A DNA stretch of 64,000 nucleotides from Pelagibacterium sediminicola (GCF_003390885.1 NZ_QMEL01000001.1:372001-436000); one strand, 5' to 3'; counted from the stretch's first letter, positions 38,254 to 47,578 are shown. The notes: a model not told the origin generated them from the letters alone. Numbers and translations: made by a program.

Positions 38254-39491
38254 TGTGTGTCCTCCCCGGACCGGGGGCCGAGCGCGCGGATGTCGGCGAC
38301 AAGGGCATCGGCTGCAATCGTTGCGTCGAGCTGGGCGCGCACCGGGGCGGCGATGGCCTGCATCGGGGCGGGCAGATCGAGCAAAAGGGCGCGCGCGGCG
38401 GGGGCATCGCCGTCATCGAGCGTGGTTTCGATCTGCCCGATGACGGCCTCGGGTGCGCTGCCGTCGCCATCGACCGGGCGCAGGGCGAGGACCGATTCGG
38501 CCTGCCCCATGAGGGTATCGAGCCAGCCCGCCTGCGGGTCCTGCGGCCTTGCGGCCAGAAGATCGGGGATGAGCGCGCGGAAGGCGCGGGCGGTCTCGCG
38601 CATGGGCGTTACCCCATTGGCGGCGATGGCGCGGACGGGATTGGAAAGGCCAAGCTCGGGCACCAGCGCTTCGATGGCGGCAAGCTCGGCCCCGAAGGGC
38701 TGCCCCGAAAGAATGGCGGCCTCGAGCGTGGCGGTGGCGCCGGGCAGTTGCGCGAAACGGTCGCGCTCGGCGCGCAAGGCGTCGAGGCTCGCCTGATTGG
38801 CGGCCTGCGCTTCGAGCGTATCGGCGCGGGCTGAAAGGGCTTCGAGTTCGGCACCGAACGTTTCGAGCCCTTGTCCCAGCCGCGCGATCTCCCCGGCCAG
38901 TTCTCCCGACTGGTCGGCGGGGATGCCGGCGGCGACGGCCTCGATCTGGCGGCCAAGCGCCTCAAGACGCGTATCGAGACGGGCTTGGGTCACGAGATCG
39001 TCGGGCAGGGCGGGGATTTCGGGCGCCGGGGCGTTTTCGACGGTGCCCATCCGGGCGCCAAGGCCCGAGAGATCGTTGGTTGCGGCTTCAAGGGTGTTTT
39101 CGGCGCGGGCGATGCGGGTTTCGAGTGCGGCGAGTGCATCTTGGGACTGCGGGTTCGGTTGCGGCCAGAAGCCGGTAGCCGCCAGCCCATAGGCGGCGGC
39201 AACGCCGAGGATTGCGCCGCCTATCCCGGTTGCGGCCAGCAATGCAGGGGGCACGGACGGGGCGGGTTCGGGTTTTCTGGGCTGCGGCTCGGGCGCGTCC
39301 TTGGCGGCACCGCCGGAGGGCGGCGGCGGGGATGCAGGCGCGTCGGGCTTGCCGGGCGCTGCGGTCCCGGGCGCGGGTTTATCGGCGGCGGTGGCCGATG
39401 CCGGTTTTTCCCCGGCCTTTTCGGGCCCGGAGGCGCGGGCCTTGAGGTCGAGGGTGGGCGGCTTGACGGGTCCGGTCGGTTTATCGGCCAT
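38250..39491 (-). CDS. Alphaproteobacterial Mic60/mitofilin homolog
   Basis: A 413 aa protein consisting of a Pro/Ala/Lys-rich cytosolic N-terminus (1-~80), one membrane helix (~83-106, LLAATGIGGAILGVAAAYGLA), a long coiled coil (~120-260) and a C-terminal mitofilin-like domain. In alphaproteobacteria, relatives beside hemY shape intracytoplasmic membranes and are the bacterial counterparts of mitochondrial cristae organiser Mic60. The identification rests on architecture plus position. Whether this organism forms internal membranes is unknown. Confidence 0.82.
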   Translation of the reverse strand: MADKPTGPVKPPTLDLKARASGPEKAGEKPASATAADKPAPGTAAPGKPDAPASPPPPSGGAAKDAPEPQPRKPEPAPSVPPALLAATGIGGAILGVAAAYGLAATGFWPQPNPQSQDALAALETRIARAENTLEAATNDLSGLGARMGTVENAPAPEIPALPDDLVTQARLDTRLEALGRQIEAVAAGIPADQSGELAGEIARLGQGLETFGAELEALSARADTLEAQAANQASLDALRAERDRFAQLPGATATLEAAILSGQPFGAELAAIEALVPELGLSNPVRAIAANGVTPMRETARAFRALIPDLLAARPQDPQAGWLDTLMGQAESVLALRPVDGDGSAPEAVIGQIETTLDDGDAPAARALLLDLPAPMQAIAAPVRAQLDATIAADALVADIRALGPRSGEDTQ

Positions 39492-39527
39492 GGCGGTGTC
39501 GCCTCTTGATCACGGGTTCGGTAACGA

Positions 39528-40271
39528 TCATGCCCTCTTTTGGTCGCGGACGAAAGCGAGCGCAAGCGCCAACATCGCTTCGTGGGAGGGCTGGTCGGCG
39601 AGCGCGATGCGCGGGAAATGGCTTTCAACCAGCGGTTCGGCGCAGTTTGCCGATATGCACAGGCACCCGAGCCGGGCTCTTGTCGCGGCAAAATCGGGAC
39701 CGGCGGCGAGCCTTGCGAACGCCTCGGCGGTGCGGCGCGAGAAGAACAGCGCCCCCTCGATCCCGCCTGCAACCAGTTGCGCACGGATGGCGGGGGGAAG
39801 GGCCTGGGCCTGTTCCATGGCGTAAAGGGTTGCGCCCAGCACCTCGATGCCGTGGGCGGCGAGCGCGCCGGCCATGTCGCCGCTGAGATCGCGCCCGGCG
39901 GGGTGCAATATGGCGCCGCCCTCATGGGTTGCAACGATGAGGGGAACGAGATCGGCCAGCGTGCCCTCGGCGGCCCGGATCGACAAGAACCCGACCGCGC
40001 GGGCGGCCTCCGCGGTGCCTTCCCCCACCGCAAAAACCGGCTTTTGCGTCACCGCGCCATCGGGGCGACGGCGGGCGAAAAAACGCACCGCGTTGGGTGA
40101 GGTGAAGGCGATGGCCGCATAGGCGTGGGGGTCGGGGAGCGAGACGTCCTGCGCAACGGGGTCAAGGAGCGGCGCAACGACCGGATCGAGCCCCAGCGCC
40201 TTCAGATGGGCGGCGGTGCGGCTTGCGTCGGGCTCCGGCCGGGTCACCAGCAGTTTGGTTTTCCTGGTCAT
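39528..40271 (-). CDS. hemD: Uroporphyrinogen-III synthase
   Basis: HemD cyclises hydroxymethylbilane to uroporphyrinogen III. The sequence is poorly conserved, as is normal for the family, but it has the two-lobed layout with LLVTRPEPDASRTAAHLKAL at the N-terminus, AIAFTSPNAVRFF (~60), VGEGTAEAARAVGF and IEGALFFSRRTAEAF. The start at 40271 (MTRKTKLL) gives 247 aa. It lies downstream of hemC across repeat A and upstream of mic60. Confidence 0.93.
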   Translation of the reverse strand: MTRKTKLLVTRPEPDASRTAAHLKALGLDPVVAPLLDPVAQDVSLPDPHAYAAIAFTSPNAVRFFARRRPDGAVTQKPVFAVGEGTAEAARAVGFLSIRAAEGTLADLVPLIVATHEGGAILHPAGRDLSGDMAGALAAHGIEVLGATLYAMEQAQALPPAIRAQLVAGGIEGALFFSRRTAEAFARLAAGPDFAATRARLGCLCISANCAEPLVESHFPRIALADQPSHEAMLALALAFVRDQKRA

Positions 40272-40326
40272 TGTGCTCCCAATTCCGAATTCCACCGGAG
40301 TGCGGCGTTTGTGGTTGGCATCGCTA

Positions 40327-40460
40327 CCCCCTTACCCCCAACCCCTCTCCCACACGGGGAGAGGGGGGCTCAAGAGCCGAAACATCCACAGTGTCCCCTT
40401 CTCCCCTCGTGGGAGAAGGTGGGCTTTCGCGAAGCGAAAGGTCGGATGAGGGGGCTGCGG
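40327..40460. repeat. Palindromic intergenic repeat A, copy 2
   Basis: Opposite orientation to copy 1 with near identity: ACCCCTCTCC/GGGAGAGGGG, the linker CTCAAGAGCCGAAA, then CCCCTTCTCCCC/GTGGGAGAAGG and GTCGGATGAGGGGGCTGC. It includes a CTTTCGC-GAAGCGAAAG hairpin arm not seen in copy 1. It sits between hemC and hemD inside the heme operon. Confidence 0.85.
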
Positions 40461-40489
40461 TGTGAGCCACGATACGATTGGCTATAGGT

Positions 40490-41434
40490 TCAGCCCCTCT
40501 TCAGATCCGCGAGAAAGTCCTCGCCCGCCTCGGTCTTGAGGCTTTCGCCCAATTGTCGCCCCAGAGCGAGGCCGGCGTCGGCGTCGCCCGAGATTTCGTC
40601 CTCGAAAGCCTGTTTCCCGTCGGGGGAAAGCAGCTGCCCGAAAAGGGTCAGTTTGCCCTCATCGAGCCGGGAAAGGGCGGCGATGGGGGTGCGGCAGGAG
40701 CCGTCGAGGCTTTCGAGAAAGCCGCGTTCAGCCTCGACCTTTTGCCGCGTTTCACGATGATCGAGGGCGGCAACGAGCCGGTTGGTCGCCTCGTCGTCGG
40801 ACCGGGTTTCGATGCAGATGGCGCCCTGGGCGGGGGCAGGCGGGAATTTTTTGGTATCGAGGATCTGCGTTGCCCGGTGGCTTTCCCCCAGCCGGTTGAG
40901 CCCGGCCAGCGCCAAAAGGGTGGCATCGGCGACGTTGTCGGCCAGCTTTTGGAGGCGCGTCTGCACATTGCCCCGGAAGGGGACGATGGAAAAATCGGGG
41001 CGGAAGCGCTTCATCTGCGCGGCGCGGCGCAGCGAGGAGGTGCCGATGACCGCCCTTTCGGGCAGGTGATCGGGACTTTTGGCGATGAGCGAAAGGAACG
41101 CATCGCGCACGTCCTCGCGTTCGAGAAAGGCCGATAGCATAAGGCCGTCGGGCAGCCGTGTGGGCATGTCCTTGGCGGAATGGACGGCAAGGTCGAGCGC
41201 GCCGGACAAAAGCTGCTCCTCGATCTCCCTGGTGAACAGCCCCTTGCCGCCGACCAGCGAGAGGGGCTTGTCCTGGATGGCGTCGCCGCTGGTCTTTATG
41301 ACGCGGATGGTGATGGCCCGGGGGTCAAGGCCATGGGCGGTGCAAAGCCGCTCGCGCACTTCGTGGGCCTGCGCGAGCGCAAGCGGGGAGCCGCGGGTGC
41401 CGATGGTCAGAACGGGGGTCGGTTGCGATTGCAA
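40490..41434 (-). CDS. hemC: Porphobilinogen deaminase (hydroxymethylbilane synthase)
   Basis: HemC polymerises four porphobilinogens. The 314 aa protein has TIGTRGSPLALAQAHEV near the start, HSAKDMPTRLPDG and IGTSSLRRAAQ (substrate-binding arginines). The dipyrromethane-cofactor cysteine is in LDGSCRTPIAAL (~247). It is the first gene of the heme operon and divergent from tsaD across 123 bases, a gene pair conserved in Hyphomicrobiales. Confidence 0.98.
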   Translation of the reverse strand: MQSQPTPVLTIGTRGSPLALAQAHEVRERLCTAHGLDPRAITIRVIKTSGDAIQDKPLSLVGGKGLFTREIEEQLLSGALDLAVHSAKDMPTRLPDGLMLSAFLEREDVRDAFLSLIAKSPDHLPERAVIGTSSLRRAAQMKRFRPDFSIVPFRGNVQTRLQKLADNVADATLLALAGLNRLGESHRATQILDTKKFPPAPAQGAICIETRSDDEATNRLVAALDHRETRQKVEAERGFLESLDGSCRTPIAALSRLDEGKLTLFGQLLSPDGKQAFEDEISGDADAGLALGRQLGESLKTEAGEDFLADLKRG

Positions 41435-41557
41435 TGTGGCCTCGTCAATGTCAAGAGATTGGCGCGAAGGATATAATGGGCCGCGCCGGGATTTGCTCCC
41501 TCACGCGCTCTACCTGCCATCAGAACATATCACGGGGCCAGAGACCAGATCGCCGCA

Positions 41558-42622
41558 ATGGATGGAACCAGCCTTATTCTCGGGATCGAAACGAGCTGCG
41601 ACGAAACGGCGGCGGCCGTCGTGCGGCGCTGGCCGGACGGGCGGGGGGAGATCGTCTCCAACGTGGTGCGCTCGCAACTGGCCGAGCACGCGGTTTTCGG
41701 GGGGGTGGTGCCCGAATTGGCGGCGCGGGCGCATGTGGCCCATCTCGACCGCATCATAAGGGCGGCGCTCGACGAGGCGGGAGTGGAATTTTCCGATCTT
41801 TCCGCCATTGCCGCCACCGCCGGGCCGGGGCTGATCGGGGGCGTTCTTGTGGGGCTCACCACGGCCAAGGCGATCGCGGCGGCGACGGGCAAGCCGCTCA
41901 TCGCGGTCAACCATCTCGAAGCCCACGCGCTGACGGCCCGGCTCACTGATGGGGTCCAATTTCCCTATCTGATGCTCCTGGTTTCGGGCGGGCACAGCCA
42001 GTTCGTCCTCGTCGAGGGCGTCGGGCGCCACACCCTTTGGGGCACGACGATCGACGACGCGCTCGGGGAAGCGTTCGACAAGGCGGCCAAGCTTTTGGGG
42101 CTGGGCTATCCGGGCGGGCCGGAGGTGGAGCGATGGGCAGCGAAGGGCGATGAAACCCGGTTCGCGCTGCCCCGGCCGCTGCTGCGCGAAAAAAGGCTCG
42201 ATTTTTCCTTTTCGGGCCTCAAGACCGCGCTGCGGCTGGCCGCCGAATCGGTGGCGCCGGTATCCGATACCGACATTGCCGATCTATGCGCCAGCTTTCA
42301 AAAGGCGGTGACCGATATCGTTGCGGCGCGGTCCGCCGCGGCGCTGGAGCGGTTCGGCAACGCGTTCCCCGACGTGACGCCGCGATTCGTCGTTGCTGGC
42401 GGGGTGGCGGCCAACGAGGCGATCGGGGCGGCGCTCAGGGCGGTTGCGGAACAGGCTGGCGCCGAACTGATCGTGCCGCCGCCCGCGCTTTGCACCGACA
42501 ATGGCGCGATGGTCGCCTGGGCGGGGGCGGAGCGGTTTGCGCTGGGGGCGACCGACGGGTTCGATGTCGCGGCGCGCCCGCGCTGGCCGCTCGCGGACAC
42601 CCCGCTGGAAAGGGCGTCGTGA
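41558..42622 (+). CDS. tsaD: tRNA t6A modification protein TsaD
   Basis: TsaD is the catalytic subunit that places threonylcarbamoyl on A37 of ANN-decoding tRNAs. The 354 aa ASKHA-fold protein has [14 protein letters not shown] at the N-terminus, the metal-binding [12 protein letters not shown] (~114-125), [11 protein letters not shown], and [13 protein letters not shown] near the C-terminus. MtaB at 27 kb further modifies the same nucleotide. Its TGA shares one base with the gpsA ATG. Confidence 0.98.
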   Translation: MDGTSLILGIETSCDETAAAVVRRWPDGRGEIVSNVVRSQLAEHAVFGGVVPELAARAHVAHLDRIIRAALDEAGVEFSDLSAIAATAGPGLIGGVLVGLTTAKAIAAATGKPLIAVNHLEAHALTARLTDGVQFPYLMLLVSGGHSQFVLVEGVGRHTLWGTTIDDALGEAFDKAAKLLGLGYPGGPEVERWAAKGDETRFALPRPLLREKRLDFSFSGLKTALRLAAESVAPVSDTDIADLCASFQKAVTDIVAARSAAALERFGNAFPDVTPRFVVAGGVAANEAIGAALRAVAEQAGAELIVPPPALCTDNGAMVAWAGAERFALGATDGFDVAARPRWPLADTPLERAS

Positions 42623-43611
42623 TGGGCAGGGTTTTCGTCATCGGGGCAGGCTCGTGGGGCGCAGCGCTGGGGCAGGCGGCGCGGGCGGCGGGCCATAAGG
42701 TGACGCTGTGCGGGCGCAACCGGGAAACCATCGATGCGATCAACGCAACCCACCGGCTGCCCTCCTATCTGGGCGATCTGGTGCTCGACGGGGGAATCGT
42801 GGCGCAGGTGGGGTTTGCCGGCATCGAGACGGCGGATGCGGTTTTGCTGGTGGTGCCCGCGCAGGCGACGCGCGAGACGCTCGCCATGGTTGGGGGCAAT
42901 GCGCTGGCGGGAAAGCCGGTGATCCTGTGCGCCAAGGGGTTCGAGCGCGGCACCAATCAGCGCCAGAGCGAGATTTTGGCGGCGCTGGCGCCGGATGCCG
43001 ACCCCTTCGTTCTTTCGGGCCCCTCCTTTGCCCATGACGTTGCGGCGGGCAAGCCGACAGCGGTGACGCTGGCCGGGCGGAGGATCGAGCGGGCCGAGGA
43101 TATCGCCGCCATGCTGGCGGGCCCGGCCTTTCGCCCCTATGCCTCGGGGGATATTACCGGGGTCGAGATGTGCGGGGGGCTCAAGAATGTCTATGCGCTG
43201 GGGGCGGGCGCGATCGAGGGGGCGGGGCTGGGGCTGTCGGCCCGCTCGGCGTTCCTTGCCCGCGCTTTTGCCGAGACGGGGCGGCTGGTGATGGCGGCGG
43301 GTGGCCACGAGGCAACGCTTGGCGGGCTTTCGGGGATCGGGGACCTGGCGCTGAGCTGCACTTCTCCGCAATCGCGCAACTACGCCTTCGGGGTGGCGCT
43401 GGGCGAGGGGGAGAGCGTCGAATCGATCCGCGAAACGGGGATCGGGCTGGCCGAGGGGGTGCTGACGGCGCCGGTGGCACAGGCGCTGGCGCAGGCCCAT
43501 GGGGTCGAGGCTCCGCTGGTCGGCGCGGTCAACCTCCTGATCTCGGGCAAGGCGAAAATCGATATGCTGGTGACGATGCTGATGCAGCGCCCGCTCAAAC
43601 GCGAGAACTAG
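42622..43611 (+). CDS. gpsA: Glycerol-3-phosphate dehydrogenase (NAD(P)+)
   Basis: GpsA reduces dihydroxyacetone phosphate for phospholipid synthesis. The 329 aa protein has the Rossmann motif VIGAGSWGAALGQAA, SGPSFAHDVAAGKPTAV, the catalytic lysine in CGGLKNVYALGAGA (~189), and GLSGIGDLALSCTSPQSRNY. The start at 42622 (TGATG junction with tsaD) was chosen. The frame is open further upstream inside tsaD without meaning. Confidence 0.97.
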   Translation: MGRVFVIGAGSWGAALGQAARAAGHKVTLCGRNRETIDAINATHRLPSYLGDLVLDGGIVAQVGFAGIETADAVLLVVPAQATRETLAMVGGNALAGKPVILCAKGFERGTNQRQSEILAALAPDADPFVLSGPSFAHDVAAGKPTAVTLAGRRIERAEDIAAMLAGPAFRPYASGDITGVEMCGGLKNVYALGAGAIEGAGLGLSARSAFLARAFAETGRLVMAAGGHEATLGGLSGIGDLALSCTSPQSRNYAFGVALGEGESVESIRETGIGLAEGVLTAPVAQALAQAHGVEAPLVGAVNLLISGKAKIDMLVTMLMQRPLKREN

Positions 43612-43620
43612 GAGATGACG

Positions 43621-44037
43621 ATGGCCTACTGGCTGTTCAAGACCGAACCAGAGACCTGGGGCTGGGAGCAACAGGCAAAAAAAGGGGCCCCCGAGGAATG
43701 GAACGGGGTGCGCAACTATCAGGCGCGCAACAATATGCGCGAGATGAAGCTCGGCGAGCTGGGGTTCTTTTATCATTCGGTCAAGGAAAAGGCGGTGGTG
43801 GGGATCGTCCGGGTCGCAGCGCTTGCCCACCCCGATTCGACGACCGACGACCCGCGCTGGGAGTGCGTCGACGTCGAGGCGGTCCGCCCGTTCGAGCGCC
43901 CGGTGACGCTCGAGGAGATCAAGGCAAACCCAAGGCTCAAGGACATGGTGCTGGTCAACAATTCGCGGCTTTCCGTGCAGCCGGTGACCGAGGCCGAATG
44001 GAAGATCGTCTGCGAGATGGGCGGCACGGAGCCGTAA
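43621..44037 (+). CDS. EVE domain (PUA-like fold) protein
   Basis: A 138 aa single-domain protein typical of the EVE family: YWLFKTEPETWGWEQ at the N-terminus, WNGVRNYQARNNMREM, GELGFFYHSVKEKAVVGIVRV and the ending LSVQPVTEAEWKIV. EVE domains resemble YTH readers of modified bases and are thought to bind modified nucleic acids. The ATG at 43621 is preferred over that at 43615 because AGGAG then has a 6-base spacing instead of zero. It follows gpsA by 9 bases. Confidence 0.94.
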   Translation: MAYWLFKTEPETWGWEQQAKKGAPEEWNGVRNYQARNNMREMKLGELGFFYHSVKEKAVVGIVRVAALAHPDSTTDDPRWECVDVEAVRPFERPVTLEEIKANPRLKDMVLVNNSRLSVQPVTEAEWKIVCEMGGTEP

Positions 44038-44058
44038 GACACCCAAGAGGAGGACACG

Positions 44059-44472
44059 ATGAACTATCTCGATGTCAACTGGCTGGCCGTGCTGCTGGCG
44101 ACCATCGCCTCGATGGCGCTGGGCGCGGCCTGGTATATGGGACTTTCAAGGCAATGGCTGGCCGCGACCGGCAAGACGGCCGAAGAGATCAAGGCCCGGT
44201 CGGGCGCGGACGCAACCCCGTTCATCTGGAGCGCGCTGATGCAGCTCGTGATGGCCTATTTCCTTGCGCTTCTGACGCCGCGCATCCTCGGGGACGTCAC
44301 CATCGCCAATACGGTGATCGTGGGGATACACCTTTGGGCCGGGTTCATGGTCACCTCGATGGTCATGAACCAGCGCTATGAAGGCCAGAAATGGTCGCTG
44401 GCGCTGATCAATGGCGGCTACATGCTCGGGATCATGATCGTTCAGGGCGTGGTGATCGGCCTTTTCGGCTGA
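44059..44472 (+). CDS. DUF1761 family membrane protein
   Basis: A 137 aa protein with four hydrophobic helices (~8-28, ~55-75, ~80-103, ~115-135). The family signature is NWLAVLLATIASMALGAAWYMGL at the start, with the W-Y positions conserved. The function is unknown. AGGAGGA eight bases upstream is a strong ribosome-binding site, and the gene probably ends the tsaD-gpsA-EVE operon. A perfect 15-bp inverted repeat begins 11 bases after its stop. Confidence 0.88.
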   Translation: MNYLDVNWLAVLLATIASMALGAAWYMGLSRQWLAATGKTAEEIKARSGADATPFIWSALMQLVMAYFLALLTPRILGDVTIANTVIVGIHLWAGFMVTSMVMNQRYEGQKWSLALINGGYMLGIMIVQGVVIGLFG

Positions 44473-44482
44473 TCAACGCTCA

Positions 44483-44525
44483 TAACTGAACGAATTGTAC
44501 GGATCGCGTTCAATTCGTTCAGTTA
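44483..44525. repeat. Perfect 15-bp inverted repeat
   Basis: The arms TAACTGAACGAATTG (44483-44497) and CAATTCGTTCAGTTA (44511-44525) are exact reverse complements around a 13-base loop. The arms are AT-rich, unlike the surrounding DNA. No T-run follows on either strand, so it is not a standard intrinsic terminator. The rest of 44473-44616 shows no gene. Confidence 0.85.
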
Positions 44526-44618
44526 AAATTCCGGCGCGTGGCCGGTTCGGCGGGAAGCGGCGTGGGCGGGCAACCGTGCAGTATCACGCACCCTGGCGCG
44601 GCGGGGACAAATCAATCT

Positions 44619-44831
44619 AGAGTAGATCAGTATTTGACGGAATCGTCCGGGTTCCCGCGATTGCGGCGGGTTCGGTCTGGACCCCGGGAATGAATCCCGG
44701 GGTGACAGGCGGGAATGGGGCAGGTATCGGCCAAAGCCACCAATGTCATTCCGGGACGCGTTCCCGGCATCCAGCGCGATCCAGCCCCAACCCTCGTGGC
44801 AGGCGGTTTCCATCAAAACCTGAAACGATCT
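44619..44831. repeat. MITE-like repeat B, copy 2 (inverted)
   Basis: Reverse orientation to copies 1 and 3. The ends are GAGTAGATCAGTATTTGACGG on the left and, on the complementary strand from the right, GATCGTTTCAGGTTTTGATG. Aligned without gaps over 23 bases these terminal repeats agree at about 15 positions. TA flanks both ends. The right end abuts the SDHAF4 gene, whose TAG stop is formed by the flanking TA plus the first G of the element. Confidence 0.88.
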
Positions 44832-45018
44832 AGAAATCGGGGGCGATGCCCTTGATTTCCCAGTCGCCGTAGCGGGCGGGGTCGAGCCCGCCCCGGCCGT
44901 CGATTTCCCTGGGCGCCTCGCTGGTTTTCCTGTCGATCTCGGCCCGGCGCGCCTCGGCTTCGGCCAGCGCGCGGCGGGCGATCTTGGGGTCGGGGCGCTT
45001 GGGGGGGGGCTGGGTCAT
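44830..45018 (-). CDS. DUF1674 protein, succinate dehydrogenase assembly factor 4 homolog
   Basis: A 62 aa protein with a Lys/Arg/Glu-rich helix followed by the invariant C-terminal motif GRGGLDPARYGDWEIKGIA. Mitochondrial SDHAF4 has the same motif and binds flavinylated SdhA before it joins SdhB. The bacterial DUF1674 proteins are presumed to do the same, and sdhCDA lies 17 kb away in this window. The stop codon coincides with the end of repeat B copy 2, but the protein still ends at the family's normal position (APDF), so it is not truncated. Confidence 0.92.
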   Translation of the reverse strand: MTQPPPKRPDPKIARRALAEAEARRAEIDRKTSEAPREIDGRGGLDPARYGDWEIKGIAPDF

Positions 45019-45130
45019 TTCGCAACCGGTTTCATGACAGCGAGTTTAGAATCGGGCCTCTTGTCGAAAGCCCGACGCCTTCCCATCCTAATAGAACAAC
45101 CGAGCCTTCAAGGAAAGCCGAGCCACAAAG

Positions 45131-46111
45131 ATGATGAATGCCTTGCGGACCACCATTCTGCTTGCGGGGATGACCGCGCTCTTCATGGGCGTGGGCTACC
45201 TGATCGGCGGGGAAGGCGGCATGCTGATCGCGCTCGTCGTCGCGGCCGGCATGAACGTCTTTGCCTATTGGAATTCGGACAAGATGGTGCTCTCGATGCA
45301 GGGCGCGACCGAAATTTCCGAAACCCGCGCTCCCCAGCTCTATACGATCACCCGCGATCTGGCCGCCAATGCGGGGCTGCCCATGCCAAAGCTCTATGTG
45401 ATCGAGACCGAGCAGCCCAACGCCTTTGCAACGGGACGCAACCCGCAAAACAGCGCGGTGGCGGTGACGACCGGGCTGCTGCGGCACCTGACGCCCGACG
45501 AGGTGGGCGCGGTGATCGCGCACGAGCTGGCCCATATCAGGAACCGCGACACGCTCACCATGACGGTCACCGCAACGCTTGCCGGGGCCATTTCGATGCT
45601 GGCGCAGTTCGGTCTGTTTTTCGGCGGCGGGCGCGACAACAACAATCCGATGGGCGCCATCGGCACCATCGCCATGGTCATCCTTGCCCCGATCGCGGCA
45701 ATGCTGGTGCAGATGGCGGTGAGCCGGACGCGGGAATACGAGGCCGACAAGGACGGGGCGGCGATCTGCGGCGACCCGATGGCGCTGGCCTCGGCGCTTG
45801 AAAAGATCTCGGCGATCGGCAGCCGGACGGTCAACATGGCGGCCGAGCGCGCCCCGGCCATGGCGCATATGTATATCGCCAACCCCCTTTCGGGCGCGCG
45901 GATGGACAATCTTTTCGCCACCCACCCCAATGTGGAAAACCGCATCGCCGCGCTTGCCCAGATGGCGCGGACGGGCGGCGGCCGGCCGCCCCGTCCCCAT
46001 CCCCGTACCGGTGCCGCCCGGCCCGCTCCGCAGGGGCAGAGCTGGCGCACCCCCGGCACGCGATCGCGCGACGGTGGACCGGGCGGGTCTTCAAGCGGGC
46101 CTTGGGGATAA
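45131..46111 (+). CDS. htpX: Protease HtpX homolog
   Basis: A membrane-bound zinc metalloprotease for quality control of membrane proteins, 326 aa. Two N-terminal helices (~7-45) are followed by the zinc motif [12 protein letters not shown] (~137-148), with a further glutamate ligand in the EYEADKDGA segment (~199). Two more hydrophobic segments lie between. The C-terminal ~40 residues are Gly/Pro/Arg-rich. It is divergent from the SDHAF4 gene by 112 bases. Confidence 0.96.
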   Translation: MMNALRTTILLAGMTALFMGVGYLIGGEGGMLIALVVAAGMNVFAYWNSDKMVLSMQGATEISETRAPQLYTITRDLAANAGLPMPKLYVIETEQPNAFATGRNPQNSAVAVTTGLLRHLTPDEVGAVIAHELAHIRNRDTLTMTVTATLAGAISMLAQFGLFFGGGRDNNNPMGAIGTIAMVILAPIAAMLVQMAVSRTREYEADKDGAAICGDPMALASALEKISAIGSRTVNMAAERAPAMAHMYIANPLSGARMDNLFATHPNVENRIAALAQMARTGGGRPPRPHPRTGAARPAPQGQSWRTPGTRSRDGGPGGSSSGPWG

Positions 46112-46168
46112 GTGATCGGGGATGGCGGGTTCGGCCTTGCCACGATCCTGTTCTCCGGCGAAAGCCTG

Positions 46169-47506
46169 ATGGACTCCAAAGCCCCGCTGAAAAGGACGCC
46201 GTCTTTGCGCGATATCGAATCAATTCCCGGCCTCAGGCCCCGGCTCGAGGCCGCCTACCGTTTAAGGGACGTGCTGGCGGGCGCGCCCTTTGTCCCGTTC
46301 GGGGCCGACCGGTTCGCCGACAGCCGCGACCGGGCGCTGGCCAACCGGCTGGTGACGCTGGCGCTGCGGCGCCACGGGCATATCGCGATCATCCTTAACA
46401 AGGTGCTGGCGAGGGGCGTTCCGCAGCGCTCGGGGATATTGGAGGCGGTGCTGCATCTGGGGATCGCGCAATTGCTGTTTGCCGACGATATCGCCGATCA
46501 TCCGGCGCTGCATCTTTCGGTCGAGGCGGCGCGGCGCGACCGGCGGGCCGGGCGGTTCGACAGGCTGGTCAATGGCGCGTTGCGCACCGTCCAGCGCGAG
46601 GCGGACCGCTGGAGCGCGCTCGATCCCCAATTGCTGTTTCCCGATTGGCTCGGCTCGCGCTGGCGGGCGCAGTATGGCGCGGCGGCTGTCACCCGGTTTG
46701 CCGAGGCGCTCCTGGCCGGGGCGCCGCTCGACCTGACGTTCAGGAAAGACGATCCCGACCTTGCCGGTCAATTGGGCGCTATCGCCCTTGCGGGGCAATC
46801 GGCGCGCCTTTTGGCCCGCGATGCGGCGGTTGCCGACCTGCCGGGCTTTGCGGAGGGGAAATGGTGGGTGCAGGATTTCGCCGCCTCGCTCCCCGCGCGG
46901 CTGCTCGACGTGCGGCCCGGCGAAAGGGTGCTCGATCTCTGCGCCGCGCCGGGGGGCAAGACTGCCCAGCTTGCCGCCATGGGCGCCGAGGTCACCGCGC
47001 TCGACATAGCGCCCGAGCGCATGGCGCGGGTTAGCGAAAACCTTCAGCGGCTGGGGCTTGGCGCCGAAATCGTCGTTGCCGATGCGCTCGACTATGCGCC
47101 CCCGGAAACGTTCGACGCGATCCTCCTTGATGCGCCGTGCTCGGCGACCGGCACCTTCCGGCGGCACCCCGAGGTGGTCTTTTCGCGCGGTGAAAAGGAC
47201 ATCGCGGGGCGGGTCAGATTGCAGCGGTCGCTCATTGAAAAGGCGGCAACGCTTCTAAAACCGGGCGGGCGGCTGGTCTATGCGGTGTGTTCGCTCGAGG
47301 CCGAAGAAGGCGAGGACCAAATCGGCTGGATAAAGGAGGCGCTGCCCGGACTTGCGCTCGAACCGGTAACGCCAGCCCTGTGCGGAGGCTGGGGGGAGGC
47401 CGTCACCCCCCAGGGGACATTGCGCACCCATCCCGCGCTTAAGCTTCCCGGTGGCGTCGAGGGATCGATGGACGGATTTTTCGCCATGCGCCTGCGGCTG
47501 GCCTGA
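46169..47506 (+). CDS. rsmB: 16S rRNA (cytosine(967)-C(5))-methyltransferase
   Basis: A 445 aa protein with an N-terminal NusB-like RNA-binding domain (~10-140) and a C-terminal m5C methyltransferase domain. The SAM motif is LDLCAAPGGKTAQLA (~256). The catalytic and assisting cysteines are in LDAPCSATGTFRRHP and YAVCSLEAEEGEDQ. The ATG at 46169 gives the usual N-terminus; a GTG at 46112, right after htpX, is possible but adds 19 unconserved residues. Confidence 0.95.
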   Translation: MDSKAPLKRTPSLRDIESIPGLRPRLEAAYRLRDVLAGAPFVPFGADRFADSRDRALANRLVTLALRRHGHIAIILNKVLARGVPQRSGILEAVLHLGIAQLLFADDIADHPALHLSVEAARRDRRAGRFDRLVNGALRTVQREADRWSALDPQLLFPDWLGSRWRAQYGAAAVTRFAEALLAGAPLDLTFRKDDPDLAGQLGAIALAGQSARLLARDAAVADLPGFAEGKWWVQDFAASLPARLLDVRPGERVLDLCAAPGGKTAQLAAMGAEVTALDIAPERMARVSENLQRLGLGAEIVVADALDYAPPETFDAILLDAPCSATGTFRRHPEVVFSRGEKDIAGRVRLQRSLIEKAATLLKPGGRLVYAVCSLEAEEGEDQIGWIKEALPGLALEPVTPALCGGWGEAVTPQGTLRTHPALKLPGGVEGSMDGFFAMRLRLA

Positions 47507-47578
47507 CACCCCGGGGGTTTGTGGTAAACGCGCGGTTGATGCTATTGTTACAAACGCGAGTGGTGTTGAGGCAGCAGT

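Noticed and set aside
42298-44046. 582-codon minus-strand frame opposite tsaD, gpsA and the EVE gene
   Set aside because: It spans three well-identified plus-strand genes and shows low-complexity His/Arg/Gly composition typical of shadow frames.
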